DNA of 64,000 nt from UBA2421 sp002343075. GTDB lineage: Bacteria; Planctomycetota; Phycisphaerae; Tepidisphaerales; Tepidisphaeraceae. The notes under the pieces were generated by a model. That model was not told the DNA's origin. It made no database searches and worked only from the letters and a program-made list of their open reading frames with translations. Each line of letters begins with the position of its first letter. Positions within the stretch are counted from its first letter, which is position 1. Location: NCBI GenBank assembly GCA_937982565.1, contig CALJLN010000039.1, positions 186,001 through 250,000 of the forward strand, given 5' to 3'. Positions 17,360 through 25,509 of the stretch are shown one piece after another. A program made the translations under genes and the position numbers.

Positions 17360-18608
17360 CGTAGAGCATGGCGCGCCGAGAGGTGCTCACCATGCTCGAC
17401 GAGAGCTCACGGAACTAATCCTGATTCAATTGAGTCAGTCAATCTCCGTGTTTCTACTCGATGTTGTTTCTCCCGATGAATCGGGGGCGACGGAGACAGA
17501 CCATCGGCCGAGGCGACTGCCTCCACCGATGGCCGCAAGACTTGAAGCGGGTGACACTTCAGTAACGGTTCACAAGACCTACCGCTGAAGCCAATCCCCC
17601 GTGCGGGACGAGGGTGTCCAACCGGACGCTCGCGCAACGCACGCCGGCGTGGGGAGCCTGGGCGCAGCAATGCGTGCCGGCCGGACTTTCACGAGTCCGG
17701 GTACTGCGTGAGGAAGCAGCCTGTTCATTGCGAACAAGCCACTCCATCAAAGCGCGGACGCGAAGAGCTCAACCATGAAAGGCCCGAAAGGATGAGAATC
17801 CCGACAGGGCTTGCCGGTCAGCGAAGTCGGAGACGGTGCCGAACCGCGTGAATGATCGATCGTCGAGGATAGGGGAAGCTTGCACGTTCGTACCCCGAAA
17901 GCCCGACACGCCTGAAGCGTGACGGGGTGACTGCGCCGCCGGCGGAAGCCGCGGACGTACGACGATGGTCCAGCTTCGAGCGAATCGAAGCGAGCGACGT
18001 GACCGACTTTGCGACAAGTTTTGGCTAATCCGGGAATCTCTGCAGCGGCCGGGCGTGGTGCGCCCGGCATCGCGGCGTCGTGGCCGCGAGAAGTTACCGC
18101 CGCAGAGAGGGAGTGTGTCCTGAGTAGGAGAGGGCCGGGAGGCCCGCCGGTCCTGCTGCAAGGCAGTGGCAGAACGGTCTGGTCGTCGGAGTAACGGGTG
18201 GTGCCGACTCCGCAGGCAGCTTTTGCCGCCAGCGACGAAAGGGATGACGGGCGTAAGTAAAGCCCGACGTGATCGATGGCCGCAAACCCCGGCCCGGTGG
18301 CGCCCTGAAAAGCAGGTGCATCATCGGGCCGGGCGTGCGGTCCGAAAGGCTGTTGCACGTGGTCAAAGTCGATCGCTCCCTGGCGGGAGCGGTGGACTTT
18401 GGCGACGCGATGACAACGGACAGGCGAGGTGTACTCGCCGTCCGGCAGAAGGTTCTTGAGCGCGACCGCCATAATTGGGCGACTGCAATAAAGAATGTGC
18501 CCGCGAAGCGGGCCGATGTTGCAGGGGCACTGTCGGCGGTCGCGCAGGGAGGTGCTCTAAGCAAAGGATTTGGGCTTTAGGACGTTGTGCCCGTGCAATA
18601 CAACGTCC
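17360..18608 (+). ncRNA. Candidate large structured RNA (about 1.2 kb, boundaries approximate)
   Basis: No convincing gene lies between 17112 and 18634, but the DNA is full of perfect stems. Examples: 17364-17371/17390-17397; 17501-17507 + 17510-17514 with 17519-17523 + 17526-17532; 17681-17687/17694-17700; and 17973-17978/17986-17991. A three-way junction is closed by 18037-18043/18102-18108, with arms 18048-18055/18061-18068 and 18070-18075/18084-18089. Further stems: 18132-18136/18141-18145; 18288-18296/18325-18333; 18364-18370 + 18375-18380 with 18385-18390 + 18395-18401; 18423-18428/18434-18439; 18499-18504/18508-18513; 18580-18588/18600-18608. Several loops are GNRA-type only on the plus strand (GGGA at 18137, GGAA at 17944), and many unpaired GAAA motifs are present, so transcription is probably plus-strand. 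It ends 26 nt before the 193-aa gene. I could not match it to group I/II introns, RNase P, tmRNA or rRNA. Confidence 0.6.
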
Positions 18609-18634
18609 ACCATTAACCGCGCATAACAACCGGC

Positions 18635-19216
18635 ATGACGGCCTTCGTGGCAGATTCGGTGAGCGCTTTCGTGAGGCGGCTGGCAGTGAACCTGATTCCC
18701 AATGGTTACTGGTTCTATGTGTCGGGAAGCATCCCGGTCGACAAGGACCCGCTAACAGTCGATGCGAAGTTCATCGAGATGCATGATCTCAACCAGTCCA
18801 AACACGCACGCTACCGCCGGCGCTTGGCCGGGCAGGCTTCGGTGGCGTACGTACGGTATGAGCAGGAGTTCATCCTGCTCGCGACCCACGGCGAACACGC
18901 CTTCTTCGAACGCGAAGCCGGGCAGATTCTCGACCTCCGCCGCCGGCCGGTTCGGTTTCATGGGTACTCGATCAGCTACCGAAATGGGCATGCGTCGGTG
19001 CGGATTCATACCACCGAATACACTCGATTGCAGCGATATCTCGACAAGCAGTCTGTAGACTGGTCCGACCTGAAGCTTCAGCACGCTCTTGACTCACTCG
19101 GCTTTGACCCGTACGCGCCGGTACGCCAGCAACTGGCGGGTCTTAAACGTCGTATTCAACGTCGGCGGTGGGCGTGCCGACCTCGGCTCGACAATTGCCG
19201 TGACCTCGACTATTAG
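18635..19216 (+). CDS. 193-aa basic protein paired with the structured RNA
   Basis: The product has a coding-like composition and recognisable alternation of strands and helices, but I cannot name its family. Residues about 16-35 read VNLIPNGYWFYVSGSIPVDK. A basic helix follows (SKHARYRRRLAGQASVAYVR), then strands with FILLATHGEHAFFEREAGQI, LRRRPVRFHGYSISYRNGH and VRIHTTEYTRLQRYL, and an Arg-rich tail (LAGLKRRIQRRRW). High net positive charge fits nucleic-acid binding. ATG 18635 has no clear ribosome-binding site; GTG codons at 18659 and 18674 are alternatives. It is separated from the RNA's terminal stem by 26 nt and probably shares its transcript. The next gene is convergent. Confidence 0.6.
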   Translation: MTAFVADSVSAFVRRLAVNLIPNGYWFYVSGSIPVDKDPLTVDAKFIEMHDLNQSKHARYRRRLAGQASVAYVRYEQEFILLATHGEHAFFEREAGQILDLRRRPVRFHGYSISYRNGHASVRIHTTEYTRLQRYLDKQSVDWSDLKLQHALDSLGFDPYAPVRQQLAGLKRRIQRRRWACRPRLDNCRDLDY

Positions 19217-19387
19217 GCATCTCACATGAAAATTGCGCATATGTTGACGGCACCCCTTGCCACCTACTGCTGAACGTGTCGTAGCCTTGCCATCTTCTCG
19301 TGATCGCACACTGCCCAGTCCAAAGATTCTTGTCCACGACGAATTGGTTGGGGGTAGGCTGTGTCAGTGACCCGCAGCGGAGTTCGG

Positions 19388-19744
19388 TCAATGTCTTGGC
19401 CGTGGGTCGCACCAGACGACTTTGCCGGTCTTCACCCAGAAATGACAACGGCATTCATTGGCTTGATGAACAGAGGGCTCCAGGCTCGCCCGGTGGAACC
19501 AGTCGAACCAGACCCGCCAATGCGGCCGACGTTGCTTCGACAAGGGAAGCATCACTTTCTCACCGCACCCGCCCGGACATCGCATGCAAGCCCACTTCTC
19601 GATGGCGCCATCTTTGACCACGACCAGCAAGCCAGGCTTGAGATCTTCTGGCGACGGATGCTCGGAGGCAGTCCGTGCAATCAGATCCGGCTTGTCCAGA
19701 ATGTGAAGCTTGACCAGTAACCAGTAAATTGTGCGTCGAAACAT
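19388..19744 (-). CDS. DUF6527/BubE-like protein of the ubiquitin-like operon
   Basis: This 118-aa protein begins 3 nt after the JAB-E1 gene stop and ends the operon. It has a short hydrophobic N-terminus (TIYWLLVKLHIL), then LKPGLLVVVKDGAIEKWACMRCPGGCGEKVMLPL with a Cys cluster (CMRCPGGCG), and the C-terminal signature SVHQANECRCHFWVKTGKVVWC. Those Cys/His residues probably bind zinc. The pattern fits DUF6527, a family I know from bacterial ubiquitin-like (Bub-type) operons. Its biochemical role in this locus is not evident from sequence. The family assignment rests on motif memory, not a search. Confidence 0.75.
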   Translation of the reverse strand: MFRRTIYWLLVKLHILDKPDLIARTASEHPSPEDLKPGLLVVVKDGAIEKWACMRCPGGCGEKVMLPLSKQRRPHWRVWFDWFHRASLEPSVHQANECRCHFWVKTGKVVWCDPRPRH

Positions 19745-19747
19745 GAA

Positions 19748-21160
19748 TCACCCTGTCCGATCCAAAAACAAGCCGTAGTCACCCCGCCCCCAGTAATCCT
19801 CCCCGCCACAGATCGGACAGCCGCCATTGGGGCTGGCGCCGGGTTGCTTATCCTCGCACAATGCATACTTGCGCACGCGGTGGGAAGGGCTGGCGAGGCG
19901 ATACCCCGTCAGCTGATGCAGCAGTTCATCAATTGCCATGCACGCAACATCCGTCGTGAATACGACCACCGAGGGATCCGGGCTCCCACCGCCGCGGACA
20001 TATTGCTCCCCTTCTTTTCGCCGGCGGGCGTACTCATCCGGATCCAGACGACGGAGCTGATCGGCGTAAGCGTCGTGAACGTCGACGATCTCGCGGCAGA
20101 GCAAACACTTGCGGCCAGGTGCGAGCACCGTCACCCGCCCTGCAGCTTCCAAGATTCGCGGCGGCACAGTGTCATCGACATCGATTTGAAAACCCATATC
20201 GATAACCAGCACCAGGTAGAAATAGGCGAAGCGGTTGAGCAGCAGACGCCCGTCCGCATCATCCGTGCAGCCGAAAATGACGTCACACGATTTGAGGGCA
20301 TCACGCGTTTCAGCGTCGCCGACCCATTGGCGGCTCGTTGCGACTTGGATATCCAGTCCCAGCCGCTCAAGCTCCCGCCGCAGCACGTCCACCTTGGGCG
20401 TACGATCCTTCACATCCTGCATCGTCGGACCGTGCAGACGATTCAAGTTTGTCTTTTCAACGATGTCCGGATCGATGACGAAGAAATGCTTCACACCCAG
20501 GCGTGCCAGGAGCATGGCCGTTGCACTGCCGGTGGCGCCGCAACCGATGATCCCGATCCGCAGGTGCTCCAGATCGGAGTTCAGGGTATCGCCAAACGCC
20601 AACGCCTGCCGAGCCAATGTCTCGGAAGACTTTCCCTCGCCGCGGCCAGGGAAATCGATGAGGAACCGCTCGCCGACGACGTTGATCGCCGAAAGCGATT
20701 CGTGTGATTGCTCATCAATCCAGACGCGGCCGAACCGCCGGCCGGCTCGCTCATACACCACGCTCAACACTTCGACCGCTTTGCCGTTGCGATTCTGAGC
20801 CAGTTGCACTAGCGCGGGCTCCTCAGCGTCATCAACCGCGGAGAATTTTGTTTGCCCCGCGGGATGAGAATGCACGACGGCCAGCGTGAGATTCTCATCC
20901 CGGCAACGGCGAAGCAGTCTCACAAAGACTTCCGTCTTCGCGTTCACATGCACCGTCGATGACGAAACAATTAGCTCAGCATCGAGGGGCACAACGTCAC
21001 GGGAGAGATACCGCCGTGCGGGCTGGCCGTGCCACGGATCCTGCGTTACGTCACAACGCCCGCACAGCACATACGCAATCTGCTCATGCCCGTTGTCGGG
21101 CATCAGCAGGCTGAGCAGTTGCTGGTGATGCGTCTTCTGAAGGGTAAGAGTGCGTCGCAT
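19748..21160 (-). CDS. JAB peptidase-E1 (ThiF-like) fusion
   Basis: This 470-aa fusion would both activate and release a ubiquitin-like modifier. The N-terminal JAB/JAMM metallopeptidase has Glu26, His97 and His99 in HSHPAG, Ser107 and Asp110. The C-terminal E1 domain has the nucleotide loop GIIGCGATGSA (about 203-213), acidic VIDPD at 228-232, NLNRLHG with the conserved Arg, and CTDDADG. Two CxxC pairs (Cys352/355 and Cys448/451) likely hold a structural zinc. The crossover loop between Cys355 and SVVVFTTDVA (about 397) contains no Cys, so the usual thioester residue seems absent. It overlaps the start of the DUF6527 region's transcript unit and directly follows the Ubl-E2 gene (1-nt overlap). 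Confidence 0.85.
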   Translation of the reverse strand: MRRTLTLQKTHHQQLLSLLMPDNGHEQIAYVLCGRCDVTQDPWHGQPARRYLSRDVVPLDAELIVSSSTVHVNAKTEVFVRLLRRCRDENLTLAVVHSHPAGQTKFSAVDDAEEPALVQLAQNRNGKAVEVLSVVYERAGRRFGRVWIDEQSHESLSAINVVGERFLIDFPGRGEGKSSETLARQALAFGDTLNSDLEHLRIGIIGCGATGSATAMLLARLGVKHFFVIDPDIVEKTNLNRLHGPTMQDVKDRTPKVDVLRRELERLGLDIQVATSRQWVGDAETRDALKSCDVIFGCTDDADGRLLLNRFAYFYLVLVIDMGFQIDVDDTVPPRILEAAGRVTVLAPGRKCLLCREIVDVHDAYADQLRRLDPDEYARRRKEGEQYVRGGGSPDPSVVVFTTDVACMAIDELLHQLTGYRLASPSHRVRKYALCEDKQPGASPNGGCPICGGEDYWGRGDYGLFLDRTG

Positions 21161-22017
21161 TACGATTCACCTCGCAGGGCGGAGTCGATGCGGCGAAGCA
21201 TGGTCTGGATGCAGTCACGGCCGGCGCGCCACTCCTCATTATGACGGCTCCAGCGTTGCCAGTTGCGGCCAGCGAAACTGAAGGCCTGATCTGCCTTCTC
21301 CGGATAAGCTCCGGTCGCCTTGAGCGTGAGCCACGGATCCGCAAAAAACATATCGGGTGCCGTGTCCGGATAGCCACGCGGCAGGACGACCAGGATGTCA
21401 GCCGTTTCGACTTGAAAACGCCCCAGGGGCAGCGGATAGTTTTTGAAAACAATCCCCTTCTGCTCACCCTGTGCAACATCTTCAGTCACCAGCTCGTGCT
21501 CTGACACGTAGCGACGGTCGGCGGATGGAAGGACGGTGGAATTGCAGCCGGCATTCGTGTCATCGCGGCCGGTGTAAAAGCGCTCGATGCCTGCCTCCGA
21601 CAGATCCACCCACTGGCCGACCTCGAGCTTGAGATCCTCCTGGCCGCGGCGTTCGAGCCAGACGCGGTATTTCGGCTTGTTGTCGACGCCAGCGAGCTTA
21701 CGCAGCGTGGTTTCCGTGATGCGGGACATGCCCCAGTCCTGGCGCTGGCCATCCAGCTCAAAGCGAAACGAACGGTCGGACAGGAAACTGATGAAGCGCT
21801 CCTTGCCGTCACCACGCACATCCGTTGTTTCTTCCAGGCTGATATCTTCCAGCAAATTGCCGGGAAGCAGCTGGTAGAGCAGATGCTCTTCGATTGGACT
21901 CTTGCCGGCGGCCACCAGAATCTGGCGACCAGTCGGAACCGGATCCAAAATGGTGTATTCAACGTCGTCGACCACAATGCGGAAACCTGCACGACTGGAT
22001 TCATTTTGATTTGTCAT
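21160..22017 (-). CDS. Ubiquitin-like x2 - E2 fusion protein
   Basis: I chose ATG 22017 (preceded by a GAGG-type site); the frame is open further upstream. The 285-aa product has two multi-ubiquitin-type beta-grasp segments: residues about 11-90 (FRIVVDDVEYTILDPVPTG, then ERFISFLSDRSF) and about 85-152 (RFELDGQRQDWG, then GIERFYTG). An E2-like domain follows (about 165-285) with LPRGYPDTAPDMFFADPWL and WQRWSRHNEEWRAGRD. Only Cys158 and Cys269 are present. Neither is in the expected catalytic position, and Ser257 in RWSRH is the candidate nucleophile. Its end overlaps the JAB-E1 start. A fusion of modifier and conjugating enzyme in one chain is unusual and raises the possibility of self-transfer. 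Confidence 0.8.
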   Translation of the reverse strand: MTNQNESSRAGFRIVVDDVEYTILDPVPTGRQILVAAGKSPIEEHLLYQLLPGNLLEDISLEETTDVRGDGKERFISFLSDRSFRFELDGQRQDWGMSRITETTLRKLAGVDNKPKYRVWLERRGQEDLKLEVGQWVDLSEAGIERFYTGRDDTNAGCNSTVLPSADRRYVSEHELVTEDVAQGEQKGIVFKNYPLPLGRFQVETADILVVLPRGYPDTAPDMFFADPWLTLKATGAYPEKADQAFSFAGRNWQRWSRHNEEWRAGRDCIQTMLRRIDSALRGES

Positions 22018-22123
22018 AGTTCGATACCTCTTTCTTGAGACCAAAAAACAAAGACTGCCACGAGCCTTCATCAGCAACTCGTCGCAGTCCCGCGAATCGA
22101 ACCATCAACACAAAATATTTTCC

Positions 22124-22975
22124 TTAATCATCGTACCGATCGTCGTCGTTACTCTCGGGCGTGAGGAATGTGATCACCCGGCCGAAGTTAGACAGGAGCA
22201 CAACATCTTCCCAAAGGTCGCAGCTGCTACGGCTGTTAAACCACACGCTGGAATCCACAGAGCCGCCGGCTTTCGGATTTTCAGCAGAGAGTTTTCCGGC
22301 CGTCAGCGAGCGCGCGGTCACGGATTGTGTTGGCACCTTCCCACCGCGTTCGATCCAGCCCATCCCTCGCGTGCGAAGTGCTTCGGAGGCAAGCGACGTA
22401 ACAACTTTCCCGCCTTCTGAAATCACCATGCAGCACGGTTCAAAGTCCAGCTCGATATAGCGGATGATCGTGCTGGTGAGTGAAGTCTCAAAAGCATCGC
22501 GTGCCAGACGGCTCAGGTCATCCAACGTGCAATTGCCGCCAGAACAGGCAGAAACTTCATCCTGGAACAAATCACGCGGCATCAACAGATACGCAGCGAA
22601 TCGGTCGGCCTCACGCTCCCGTTCCTTTTTGGAAGTGAAATCCGAAGTCGAACTGTGCCACTGACCAGAGAGCAAATATTCCCGGTGTGGCGGCAGATAG
22701 AAATGACCCAACTCGTGAGCAATCGAAAAACGCACCCGACCCGCCGTCCGGAATGGCGGCTCTTCCTGAGCGTAGAACAGATAGAAGTCTCCCTGTCCAT
22801 CCGTGCGACGGTATTCAATACGGCCGTCAAAACAGTTGTCGTATCTTCCCGGGAGGAGAGCGATTTCCTCTTCCTGGGCGATATGCAACGGATCAATGGG
22901 CAAGGAGGTTTGAAGATTGAGACTTTCGAGGACGTCGTCGACAACCCGCTCAATCTCGTCGTTCGTCATCGGCAT
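22124..22975 (-). CDS. ImmA/IrrE-type zinc metallopeptidase
   Basis: This 283-aa cytoplasmic protease carries SIAHELGHFYLP (HExxH near residues 87-91) and a downstream EREADRFAAYLLMP helix that supplies the third zinc ligand. Both are hallmarks of the ImmA/IrrE family, whose members cleave repressors or regulators in mobile elements. The C-terminal ~120 residues form an additional sensor-like region (DFEPCCMVISEGGKVV, then WFNSRSSCDLWEDVVLLSNFGRVITFL). The start overlaps the preceding charged protein gene by 26 nt, and a 106-nt gap separates it from the Ubl-E2 gene. In this operon it could process the small charged protein or the sigma-like factor (inference). Confidence 0.85.
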   Translation of the reverse strand: MPMTNDEIERVVDDVLESLNLQTSLPIDPLHIAQEEEIALLPGRYDNCFDGRIEYRRTDGQGDFYLFYAQEEPPFRTAGRVRFSIAHELGHFYLPPHREYLLSGQWHSSTSDFTSKKEREREADRFAAYLLMPRDLFQDEVSACSGGNCTLDDLSRLARDAFETSLTSTIIRYIELDFEPCCMVISEGGKVVTSLASEALRTRGMGWIERGGKVPTQSVTARSLTAGKLSAENPKAGGSVDSSVWFNSRSSCDLWEDVVLLSNFGRVITFLTPESNDDDRYDD

Positions 22976-23348
22976 CGCGCTGTTCCTCCGACTCGTTCTT
23001 TTTACGGTTTGCCTCCTCGGCTTTCTTCTTGATGTTCTCTTCCATTTCTGCTTTTGCCTTGTGCGACAAATCCTGGGATTCGTCCGCGCGATTCATCGAA
23101 GTCGAAAGTTCATGCGATCCAGTCTTGGCGTTCTTCTCAGGCTTCTGCCGGGTGCGAAGCAGTGACTTAATGTAATCCTTCCCCCCACTGTCGAGCACCG
23201 CGTGATCTTCTGGGGTCAATGCCTCAGCCATCTTCTTCAGATCCGGAATCTTCTCGTCGCACAAATCTTTTGAGAATGCCGCCAAGGTCAGTGCATCTAA
23301 AGCCCGCTCTTCCCGGTCGTTGGTGTTGTCCGTGCTACTCATTGTCAT
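22950..23348 (-). CDS. Small highly charged protein
   Basis: This 132-aa protein is rich in Lys, Glu and Asp. An N-terminal helical part (ERALDALTLAAFSKDLCDEKIPDLKKMAEALTPED) precedes a low-complexity, probably disordered or coiled-coil tail (KAKAEMEENIKKKAEEANRKKNESEE). Its start overlaps the sigma-like gene by 14 nt and its end overlaps the peptidase by 26 nt, so the three are translationally coupled. No family is recognised. Its position suggests an anti-sigma-like partner or peptidase substrate. ATG 23339 (MSSTDN) is an alternative start. Confidence 0.65.
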   Translation of the reverse strand: MTMSSTDNTNDREERALDALTLAAFSKDLCDEKIPDLKKMAEALTPEDHAVLDSGGKDYIKSLLRTRQKPEKNAKTGSHELSTSMNRADESQDLSHKAKAEMEENIKKKAEEANRKKNESEEQRDADDERRD

Positions 23349-23982
23349 CCTCGCTTTGAGGGGCGATGATCCCTTTTCTTGCCAGCATGTTCCTGATTTT
23401 CCTTCTGCCTTCCTGCAAACCGCGCTTCACCGAAGCAAGCGTTTCTTCAACGCCTGTCAGGTCGCTCGTGAACTTCCGCAACTGCTGCATATCAGCACTC
23501 TCCGGGAAGTTGTTGATATAGGCTTCCAAGGCCACCTTCTGCTTGGGCGACAACTTCGACACCTCGTCCAAGATCATTTCTAGTATCACCTGGCGATCTT
23601 CTGCTTCACGTTGTCGCCATTTCTCATTGACTTGCGTATCTCTGAGTGTCTCACCCACGATCTGCAGCCGCTTTTCATTCGATTTTTTCTTGCGGCGGAG
23701 GTCAATGCCGTTTGTTTGGATGATCCGGCACAAGTCGCTGAAGACCCGCCTCGTACCGTCGTATTTGCCCGATTTGACTTCCGCATAGAACTCCAAGAGC
23801 GTTTCCGACCAAAGGTCTTTCAGATCCTCAGCCGACATCCCGGGAAAATGATTTCGCCGCAACCAGCCGCAAATGGGCTTTTGGTACTGCGCGTGCAGGA
23901 GCTCAAACCCACGCTCAATCTCATCCTCATTCCCGCAGGTTAAATGCAGTCTGATTTCATCATCTATCTCGTCGTCACTCAT
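23335..23982 (-). CDS. Sigma-70-like (ECF) factor heading the ubiquitin-like operon
   Basis: I chose ATG 23982 (MSDDEIDDEI); the frame is open upstream but lacks coding character. The ~215-aa protein has a sigma region-2-like segment (FELLHAQYQKPICGWLRRNHFPGMSAEDLKDLWSETLLEFY) with the DL..E..L pattern, then a basic linker (DLRRKKKSNEKRL). A region-4-like helix-turn-helix follows (LSPKQKVALEAYINNFPE, later VEETLASVKRGLQEGRRKIRNML). It would recruit RNA polymerase, presumably to this operon. It is the first gene of the tightly overlapping minus-strand set. Region 4 is divergent. Confidence 0.7.
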   Translation of the reverse strand: MSDDEIDDEIRLHLTCGNEDEIERGFELLHAQYQKPICGWLRRNHFPGMSAEDLKDLWSETLLEFYAEVKSGKYDGTRRVFSDLCRIIQTNGIDLRRKKKSNEKRLQIVGETLRDTQVNEKWRQREAEDRQVILEMILDEVSKLSPKQKVALEAYINNFPESADMQQLRKFTSDLTGVEETLASVKRGLQEGRRKIRNMLARKGIIAPQSEDDNE

Positions 23983-24345
23983 GAATTGATTCCCCAAGAT
24001 CAACGTGGTTACTTCCACCTCGTAGCCAATGGGTGCGGCGAACCATGGAATTATAAGATTTTTCTGGCTTTTGTCTGTAGCCCGCGCAAGCCGTTTACGG
24101 CCCTTGGGGAGCACAGCGCAGGCAGCCTGACATTCGCGTGCATAAGGCGAACACAATGAAACAAAATCTGCCTACTTGTTTAGACTGCCACAAAGATGGA
24201 CGCGAATCACACACTGTACGGAGGGCAGCTCGTCAGCGTCTGAAGACCTTCGTCGAGGTGTCGTTCGCACATATCAAAGCTAGGACTCAGTTTCGCGACG
24301 AGAGGTGGTCGCCGGTGGTGCATGGCGAACTCACCCAACAACAAC
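23983..24345 (-). promoter_or_regulatory. Upstream region of the ubiquitin-like operon, no gene seen
   Basis: These 363 bp separate the sigma-like gene from the end of the DUF932 gene on the same strand. No convincing ORF or RNA gene was found. The stretch presumably contains the operon promoter, but I could not identify a -35/-10 pair with confidence. Confidence 0.4.
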
Positions 24346-25401
24346 CTATGCCTTTACCAACTCCAGCAACCGCCCTGCCTTCTCGTCCGCCTCCAGCCGG
24401 TCACCGGCATTCTTGAATTCACCGGCCAATCGCGTGAGCGCATCGACCAGTGAGAACACCGTGAAGCGACCCTGTTCTCTGGCCATCGCCAGAGCGCGCT
24501 TGCTCAAGTCACGCGGGATGCCGTGTTTGGCCATCACTTTGGCGACCTCCTCGGCGTCGTTGCCGAGTCGCGCCTTGAAGGCGTTGGCCATCACGCGGGC
24601 GAACCCGTCGCGGCGGGCGTCACGCTTGGCGACCAGCGACTCGATGTGACGTCGGACCTCCGACAGGCACTCGTTCACGTTGGCCGTGTGCTTGCGCGAG
24701 AAGTCGATCACTTCGACAGCGTCCCAGACGATGTGATTTTGGCACACCGCTTGGAACCAGAACGTCTGGAGCCCAACCGAGCGACAACCCACCTCGCTGT
24801 TCCATAGGAACAGCCCGGGAGCGAACGCCTCGGTCTTGCCGCCGTCTTCGAGCTCGACCCAGCCGGTCGGGTCGATCAGGAACACAAACATGTCCTGCTC
24901 ACCGGCGTATAAGCCGGTCGCGCCGTTCATACCTGCCTGCGGCGGTACAAATTCGGTCGCGAACTCACGAACGATGTTGAGCAGGTCGAGATTGTGCAGC
25001 CTCGTATATGCCGGACCGTGGATGCTGCGGATGGTTTCTCCACGTTGCAACACCTGAATGGGCTTCTGCAATGAGGGAAGCGTTTCCTGCAGCACCAGCC
25101 TGGCCGTGCCCGGCGTGAGCCGATTGACCGTCTCCTTGGCCACACCTGCCAGACGGCAGAGCTGGCCGAAGCTCCAATCGTTCATGCTCAGAAGCGCCTC
25201 CTGCTGCCGGTCGTCATCGACGCCGAGCAGCAGCGAGCGACCGGGCGGACTCTGCACGTCGATCAGCCGAGTCCAGCGTTCGCTGCTTTCGGACTGAGCC
25301 GTACGGCAGTGATCGTAAAGACTCTGCAGGTCGGCGAAACGCTCGTCGTCCCTGCGTGTAAACAACTGACGGCTCGCGGCCGTGAGATTCTGTCGTTGCA
25401 T
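24346..25401 (-). CDS. DUF932 (phage/plasmid-like) protein
   Basis: This 351-aa protein matches my memory of DUF932 proteins, which are common on plasmids, phages and ICEs and lack an agreed function. Visible family features are SMNDWSFGQLCRLAGV, then IRSIHGPAYTRLHNLDLLNIVREFA, the long middle strand region ending VGLQTFWFQAVCQNHIVWDA, and a helical C-terminus (ARVMANAFKARLGNDAEEVAKVMAKHG). ATG 25401 (MQRQNLT) has AAAGGA seven nt upstream. It is preceded on the same strand by the possible replication gene. It marks the beginning of the plasmid-like backbone of the element. Confidence 0.75.
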   Translation of the reverse strand: MQRQNLTAASRQLFTRRDDERFADLQSLYDHCRTAQSESSERWTRLIDVQSPPGRSLLLGVDDDRQQEALLSMNDWSFGQLCRLAGVAKETVNRLTPGTARLVLQETLPSLQKPIQVLQRGETIRSIHGPAYTRLHNLDLLNIVREFATEFVPPQAGMNGATGLYAGEQDMFVFLIDPTGWVELEDGGKTEAFAPGLFLWNSEVGCRSVGLQTFWFQAVCQNHIVWDAVEVIDFSRKHTANVNECLSEVRRHIESLVAKRDARRDGFARVMANAFKARLGNDAEEVAKVMAKHGIPRDLSKRALAMAREQGRFTVFSLVDALTRLAGEFKNAGDRLEADEKAGRLLELVKA

Positions 25402-25509
25402 CAGACACATCCTTTCGGGATTGGAAAAAACGAAGAAACAAAAACCTATTGCCATGCACCACCGGACTCCCGCCGCGACAATTGCGGCGGAAGCTCGGCG
25501 AGCGATCCT

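Noticed and set aside
17747..18472. Minus-strand open frame of 241 aa inside the candidate RNA
   Set aside because: Composition is Pro/Arg/Ser-rich without domain pattern, and the stretch is dense in perfect stems, as expected for spurious frames in high-GC structured DNA.
17590..18634. Group II or group I intron
   Set aside because: GTGCG occurs near 17600, but there is no domain V-like hairpin, no reverse transcriptase and no P/Q/R/S elements of group I introns.
18609..18640. Integron attC-like site (GCATAACAA)
   Set aside because: No complementary simple site was found and no integron integrase is present.
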